Part shown: positions 38,026 through 41,751 of the stretch, one piece after another
Layout: each line of letters opens with the position of its first letter
How positions within the stretch are numbered: position 1 is the first letter of the stretch
Source: a virus
Virus record (IMG/VR): IMGVR_UViG_3300035670_000492
Location: 1 to 41,751 of that record
Length of the DNA: 41,751 nucleotides
Direction: 5' to 3' (one strand)
Translations under genes and position numbers: made by a program
Notes under the pieces: generated by a model
The model's input: the letters and a program-made list of their open reading frames with translations, nothing else
Told to the model about the DNA's origin: nothing
Database searches by the model: none

Positions 38026-39123
38026 TCAGGCGGCAACGGCGGCATGGCTCGCAGCCCAGCGGGCATAGGCTGCGGTTTCCTTCAAAGCCGGATTGCGGTC
38101 GGTCGCCTCGCGGACCGCGACCTGTGCAAATTCGGCGGGCATCCGGGCGGCATAGTCGACCAGCCCGCCCATGGTCGGGACGGTGACAACCCGGGCGAGG
38201 GCGGCGGCGAGAGCGTACATAACAGACAAGTCTGTCGGCACGGGCGCGCCCAGCGGGTCGGCGAGGCAGGTTGTCGGATTGGGCAGGCGGTCGCGGATCC
38301 GGGCGAACGCTTCAAATTCCGACGCGACGGCGGCGCCGACCAGCCCGGCGACCAGCGGATAACGGATATCGGCGGGCAGCCCGGCGACCTTGGCGACCTG
38401 TGCCCATGCTCGCGGCGTCGGGAACGCGACCGCGTCGGATTTCGGGTCGAATTGGTGAAGCATCCCGGGACGGGCGATCAGGAACGCCCGGACAACCGGA
38501 TCCAGTCCGTTCCGGTTCGCCCATGCCTGCCAATCGTCATGGTCGACCACAATCGACAGGTGGCACATGCGATTCGCGAGGGCGGTCGGCATCCGCTGGG
38601 CGCCCGCCCGGTCGGCGGTCCGGTTGCCCGCCGTCATGATTACCCAGCCCGGCGGCAACCGATAATCACCTATGAACCGGTCGAGAATCAGCCCGAAAAG
38701 GGCGGATTGGACGGCGGGCGCGGCGGTCGGCAATTCATCAATGAACAGGATCCCGACCGGACCGTCGCGGTCGACCATGGGCAGGAAATCCGGCGGCAGC
38801 CAACGGGTCCGGTCGCCCTCGACCTTCGGCAGCCCGCGCAGGTCGACCGGATCCAGAAGGTTGGCGCGTAAATCCTTCAACGGGATCCCGGCGGCGGTCG
38901 ACCATGTCGCGACCATGTCGCCTTTCGCGCCCAGCGACGCGGCGGCGTCGGCGAGGGCGACCGGGTCGGCGATCAGGTCGGCGGGCGCCATGGCGGCGGC
39001 GACCTGTCGGGCAATGTCGGATTTCCCGACGCCCGGCGGTCCGATCAGGTTGACGGCGGCGACGCCCGCCGCGAGGGCGGCGCGGGCGCAGGCAATGGCG
39101 CGGCTGGGTTTCACGTCAAGCAT
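38026..39123 (-). CDS. MoxR-like AAA+ ATPase
   Basis: 365 residues from ATG 39123 (AGGAGAG upstream). Walker A GPPGVGKS (28-35), Walker B ILFIDE (125-130), sensor 1 in VIMTAGNRT, and an arginine-containing QRMPTALANRM. The wider sequence (LRANLLDPVDLRGLPKVEGDRTRWLPPDFLP, then LPTAAPAVQSALFGLILDRFIGDYRLPPGW) is characteristic of MoxR/RavA-type ATPases that act as chaperones with VWA partners. Its substrate here is unknown; the adjacent VWA/metallopeptidase-like protein is the probable partner. Low-frequency codons relative to the left part of the window (TTG, GTT, GCA) mark this block as acquired. Confidence 0.88.
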   Translation of the reverse strand: MLDVKPSRAIACARAALAAGVAAVNLIGPPGVGKSDIARQVAAAMAPADLIADPVALADAAASLGAKGDMVATWSTAAGIPLKDLRANLLDPVDLRGLPKVEGDRTRWLPPDFLPMVDRDGPVGILFIDELPTAAPAVQSALFGLILDRFIGDYRLPPGWVIMTAGNRTADRAGAQRMPTALANRMCHLSIVVDHDDWQAWANRNGLDPVVRAFLIARPGMLHQFDPKSDAVAFPTPRAWAQVAKVAGLPADIRYPLVAGLVGAAVASEFEAFARIRDRLPNPTTCLADPLGAPVPTDLSVMYALAAALARVVTVPTMGGLVDYAARMPAEFAQVAVREATDRNPALKETAAYARWAASHAAVAA

Positions 39124-39156
39124 TGGACTCTCTCCTGTGTTCGCCCGGATCGGGCA
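39124..39156 (-). promoter_or_regulatory. Intergenic leader module
   Basis: Stem GCCCG/CGGGC, loop ATC, then AACACAGGAGAGAGTCC and ATG of the ATPase gene. Confidence 0.6.
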
Positions 39157-39174
39157 GGGTCGGCGACCCGTCAC

Positions 39175-39220
39175 GGCGGCAGGGTTGCGCCCTGCCGCCC
39201 GGGCTGATCGCCGATCAGCC
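39175..39220. promoter_or_regulatory. Two tandem perfect hairpins in the ATPase/DUF3150 gap
   Basis: GGCGGCAGGG (39175-39184) pairs perfectly with 39190-39199; immediately after, GGCTGATCG (39202-39210) pairs with CGATCAGCC (39212-39220). No T run follows on either strand, so these are more likely mRNA stability or attenuation structures than terminators. Confidence 0.55.
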
Positions 39221-40167
39221 TAGAACCATGCCGCCGCGTCGGCGGCGATTTGGTCGGCGGCGTCGGCGACCCGCCGCCGCAGGGTTTCGTCCGACCGCAG
39301 GTCGGCAGCCAACGGGTCGGGCTGGTCGCCGCCAACGATGGCGGGCGACAGGTCGAGGAGGGCGCCGACCCGGGCAGCCAAATCATCGAATCGCGGGTCG
39401 CCTGCCAGATTGAAAGCGGGCAGGACCGCCGCAAGGTCGCGCAGATTGCCAACCAGCGAATCCCGGAAGATGCCCGCCGCCGGCTGCCCGTCGCGGGCGG
39501 GCTGGTAATCCCGCAACCGGTCGGCGAGTGTCTTTACGGTCTCGACCAGCCGGGCGGCGGCGTCGCGCATAGCGTCGGCAACCGCAGCCTCGACCCGGGC
39601 GGCGAGATCCTGCCGCACAGCGTCGCCGACCTCGACCCGGAAGTCGGTCGATTGCGGCACGGGATAAACCGCGACGTCGAAACCGAACCGCCCGGCGATT
39701 TCCCGCGCGGTTGGGTAATCCGACTCGGCGAACAGGCTGCCCAGCGACGCCCGGGCGGCGTCCCTGTGCGCGTCATACGTCGCAACGAATGCCGACACCG
39801 CGCCGTCGAATTGATGCCGCAGCGACCGCATGTCGCGCAGATAGTCGGCATACAGGGCCGTCGGCAGGATCCGGGCGCCATCGTCGCCCCATGGCAGCGT
39901 CCGGGCATAGTGCAATGTCCGGGCGGCGCCCGCCGCCTGGGCGATTTCTGCCAGACTCGACCGGGCAACCAGCGTCTTGTGAAACCGCCCAGCGTCGGCG
40001 GCGGCGCCATGGTCGGCGAGGGTTTCGGCGGTCGCCCGCTTGTCTAACTTGCGAGCCGTCCAAACCCGAATCGTAGGGCGGGCGAGGACCGCCCGGGTTG
40101 CCAACATGCTTTCGGCTGCGCTGGGCGCGGCGGTCGCGGCGGCGATGGCTGCACTGATCATGTTCAT
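39220..40167 (-). CDS. DUF3150-like protein of the ATPase/VWA set
   Basis: 315 residues from ATG 40167 (AGGAGA upstream). It matches my memory of DUF3150 proteins: RPTIRVWTARKLDKRATAETLADHGAAADAGRFHKTLV, ARTLHYARTLPWGDDGARILPTALYADYLRDMRSLRHQF, FAESDYPTAREIAGRFGFDVAVYPVPQSTDFRV, then a helical Ala-rich end. DUF3150 genes commonly sit next to a MoxR-like ATPase and a VWA protein in phages and mobile elements, as here. The function of the family is not known to me; a substrate or scaffold handled by the ATPase is the simplest idea. Confidence 0.78.
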   Translation of the reverse strand: MNMISAAIAAATAAPSAAESMLATRAVLARPTIRVWTARKLDKRATAETLADHGAAADAGRFHKTLVARSSLAEIAQAAGAARTLHYARTLPWGDDGARILPTALYADYLRDMRSLRHQFDGAVSAFVATYDAHRDAARASLGSLFAESDYPTAREIAGRFGFDVAVYPVPQSTDFRVEVGDAVRQDLAARVEAAVADAMRDAAARLVETVKTLADRLRDYQPARDGQPAAGIFRDSLVGNLRDLAAVLPAFNLAGDPRFDDLAARVGALLDLSPAIVGGDQPDPLAADLRSDETLRRRVADAADQIAADAAAWF

Positions 40168-40203
40168 GGTCCTATCTCCTGTGCTGTGCCCATGGCGGGC
40201 GGG
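40168..40203 (-). promoter_or_regulatory. Intergenic leader module
   Basis: Stem GCCC/GGGC, loop GCCAT, then ACAGCACAGGAGATAGGACC and ATG of the DUF3150-like gene. Confidence 0.6.
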
Positions 40204-40223
40204 TTGCGCGAGGCTGCGCTGTC

Positions 40224-40325
40224 TCAGGCGAGGAACGCCCGCTTTTCGGCGATACGGGCGCGACGGGTCGCCCGGCGGATCCGGGTCGGCGAGTCGGCGC
40301 GACGGTCGGCGGCGTGCTTTGTCAT
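40224..40325 (-). CDS. Tiny Arg-rich peptide
   Basis: 33 residues from ATG 40325: MTKHAADRRADSPTRIRRATRRARIAEKRAFLA. About a third Arg/Lys. ACAGGAGAC upstream and a complete leader module support translation. It could bind nucleic acid, or be only a leader peptide for the DUF3150-like gene. Confidence 0.45.
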   Translation of the reverse strand: MTKHAADRRADSPTRIRRATRRARIAEKRAFLA

Positions 40326-40365
40326 GGGTCGGCGTCTCCTGTGGGTTGCGCCCGTCATGGGCGGG
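40326..40365 (-). promoter_or_regulatory. Intergenic leader module
   Basis: Stem GCCC/GGGC, loop ATGAC, then CAACCCACAGGAGACGCC and the ATG of the 33-codon gene. Confidence 0.6.
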
Positions 40366-40416
40366 TCGGTCGACAGACCGGGAGAACCGGCGGGCGCGCC
40401 CGCCGGCTCGCGCCTG

Positions 40417-40617
40417 TCAGCCGATCATGTCGAGATATCGCCGCGCCTTGCGGCTCGCGGCGATGGCGTCGCGGGCGGCGCGGATCGCGCGCGCCCGGGC
40501 ATCGTGGTTAACCCGGGCGAACCGTGCCAACGCCCGGGCGGTCCTCGCCCGGTCGGCGGCATAATCGGCATAGCTGGCGGCGAGTTTCGCGGCGACGGGA
40601 ACAAGGCTCGCGTGCAT
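40417..40617 (-). CDS. First gene of the right-end operon, small Ala/Arg-rich protein
   Basis: 66 residues behind AAGGAGACTTTGAG: MHASLVPVAAKLAASYADYAADRARTARALARFARVNHDARARAIRAARDAIAASRKARRYLDMIG. A single basic helical protein. First after the candidate promoter at 40.69 kb, and preceded by a leader module. No family recognised. Confidence 0.55.
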   Translation of the reverse strand: MHASLVPVAAKLAASYADYAADRARTARALARFARVNHDARARAIRAARDAIAASRKARRYLDMIG

Positions 40618-40653
40618 CTCAAAGTCTCCTTAGTTCGCCCATGCGGGCGGGTC
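40618..40653 (-). promoter_or_regulatory. Intergenic leader module, operon-proximal
   Basis: Stem CGCCC/GGGCG, loop GCAT, then AACTAAGGAGACTTTGAG and ATG. There is no upstream gene here, so this copy is a true 5' leader and not an intergenic spacer. Confidence 0.6.
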
Positions 40654-40673
40654 GGGCGGCGCCCGTGACTCAA

Positions 40674-40709
40674 GGTATACACAAATCGCATTGACGCGAA
40701 AAGCGTTAA
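40674..40709 (-). promoter_or_regulatory. Candidate promoter/operator of the right-end operon
   Basis: TTGACGC-GAAAA-GCGTTAA (40691-40709) is a near-perfect inverted repeat matching the 35055 element. On the minus strand a TGTGTATACC at 40674-40683 could be an extended -10. A GACTC (GANTC) site follows at 40667-40671. Confidence 0.5.
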
Positions 40710-41751
40710 AATTGGCACGCAGCATGCATTCGCGCGCGCCTGCCCGTGCCTGATTCCCGCGCGGGTCGCGGCTGCCTCGCGCCCGCCCTGCCCGCCGCCC
40801 TCGCCGCAGGCGGCGCCCAGCCCGACCCGCCCTCGCGGTCGCCCAGCCGACCCGACCCGGACCCGGTCGGATCGACCCGCCAAACCCGGACCGACCAGTC
40901 CGCCAATTCGACCCGATCCGGACCGCCGTTCTATTTTCCGGAACCCTTGTCAAAACTAATTAGCTTTTATTTCGCCATAGCTGCCCGCTGGCGGCGTTCG
41001 TGCTTTTTTGGACCGACGGTATCTCCTGTCCGCGCGAGGCCATTTTCACTGTTTGTTCCTCTAGAATAGATTTGCTCAAATCGCGTGGTCGTGAACCCGA
41101 AGCGATAGGTTCATTTCAAATAACCCGCCCTGCCCGGGACCGTATCCTACAATCTGAACATGGGTTCCGGGGTCCGGTTTTATTGGTCAAATCCGGGCCC
41201 GGGAACGTGGAATGAATATTCCGGCGGAACGGCGCCCGGGACGCTTCCCGACCGCCGTCGCGCCCGCCGGGCGTGTCTGAAATCGCCCTGGCGCCCATGC
41301 CCGCCCGCCGGGCGCCTGCCTGCCTCAACCATGCCGACCGTCGCCCAGCCGCAACCCGCCCGGGCAGGACCCGCCCGCCGGGTCGCCCTCAACCATGCCC
41401 GCCCGGGCAGGGCGTCGCCCTCGCCCTGTGCCCAGCCCGCCCGCCGCCCAGCGCACAGCCCGCCTGCCCGCCCGACCCGTCGCCCTGCCTGTCGTGCCAA
41501 CGGGTGCCCAGCGCACAGCATCGACCCTACCCAGCACAGGGCGCCCAGCGCACAGCCAACGCATGGGCAGGACAACGAACACGCAACGCATGGGCAGCAC
41601 AGCGCAGCCCAGCACAGGCAGGCAGGGCGCCGCCCGCCCGCCCGGCCCGGCCGCGCGACCAGCGCGCGCCAGCCGCCGCACGAGAGGCAGGCCGGCCGCC
41701 GGCCGGGGGCAGGGGGGGGTCGCGTTAAAAAATGGCCAGGCGGCGCGGGAC
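40710..41751. other. About 1.0 kb without a supported gene
   Basis: The plus strand is very C-rich, especially 41.2-41.65 kb. Several open frames exist on both strands but they are Pro/Arg/Ala-rich, mutually overlapping, lack ribosome-binding sites and look like by-products of composition. The part at 40930-41110 is AT-richer. A GCGTTAAAAAA element at 41722-41732 near the right edge resembles the operator half-sites, so another promoter may lie at the border. Confidence 0.6.
41446..41597. repeat. Direct repeats in the right-end non-coding region
   Basis: GCCCAGCGCACAGC occurs at 41446-41459, 41506-41519 and 41543-41556. AACGCATGGGCAG occurs at 41558-41570 and 41585-41597. Both repeats are direct and perfect. 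They could be binding sites for an origin or packaging protein, or simple-sequence expansion in C-rich DNA. Confidence 0.6.

Noticed and set aside
40746-41069. Plus-strand 107-codon frame in the right-end region
   Set aside because: Pro/Arg/Asp simple-sequence translation of C-rich DNA with no start signal.
41180-41728. Overlapping Pro/Arg/Ala/Gly-rich frames on both strands near the right edge
   Set aside because: By-products of strand-biased composition; no domain, ribosome-binding site or operon context.

Overview
The window is a 41.7-kb, GC-rich piece of a temperate tailed phage or prophage, most likely of an alphaproteobacterium. The host is inferred from a GcrA-family protein and an OmpR/CtrA-type winged helix among the early genes, and from a tail-tip gene (DUF2163/BR0599 type) followed by hub proteins of the gene-transfer-agent type. 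No terminase, capsid or tape-measure gene is present, so the structural module begins upstream of base 1 and the window is not a whole genome. I saw no tRNA gene and no CRISPR array.

Layout. (1) 1-8583, plus strand: end of the tail module (a truncated DUF2163-like protein and two paralogous tail-hub proteins), a lysis cassette (holin-like, GH24 endolysin, Rz-like and embedded Rz1-like spanins), two small membrane proteins, a terminator, and a right-handed beta-helix tail-spike-like protein with its own terminator. (2) 8.6-19.35 kb, minus strand: tyrosine integrase and excisionase-like gene beside CTGTAAAA repeats (candidate attP arms). A tightly overlapping early operon of small genes follows, with an HNH endonuclease, a zinc-finger protein, a DnaQ-like exonuclease, RecT and a RecE-like PD-(D/E)XK nuclease. 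(3) 19.35-20.8 kb: control region with a CI/LexA-type repressor, two near-identical palindromic operator candidates about 1.4 kb apart, and a hairpin-rich 400-base non-coding stretch that may be a structured RNA. (4) 20.8-27.96 kb, plus strand: Cro-like protein, adenine methyltransferase-like protein, RMF-like domain protein, RuvC-like resolvase, GcrA-like and CtrA-like regulators, Toprim primase and DnaB-type helicase. (5) 27.96-40.6 kb, minus strand: many small unknown genes, a DnaN sliding clamp, and at the promoter-proximal end a three-gene set: a MoxR-like AAA+ ATPase, a metallopeptidase-like/VWA protein with a Gln/Pro/Gly linker, and a DUF3150-like protein. (6) 40.6-41.75 kb: about 1.1 kb without a convincing gene but with direct repeats.

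How it fits together. The repressor and Cro-like gene flank a lambda-like switch. The leftward operon supplies recombination (RecE/RecT, DnaQ, HNH) and integration. The rightward operon supplies replication. The far-right minus-strand operon supplies the clamp and accessory functions. In that operon most gene starts from 29.5 to 40.6 kb are preceded by the same short module: a small hairpin with conserved stem and variable loop, then an A/G-rich ribosome-binding site, often abutting the previous stop codon. Together with the ATPase/VWA/DUF3150 set, this is the most unusual signal in the window.

All functional names come from reading motifs and remembered family resemblance; no database search was run.
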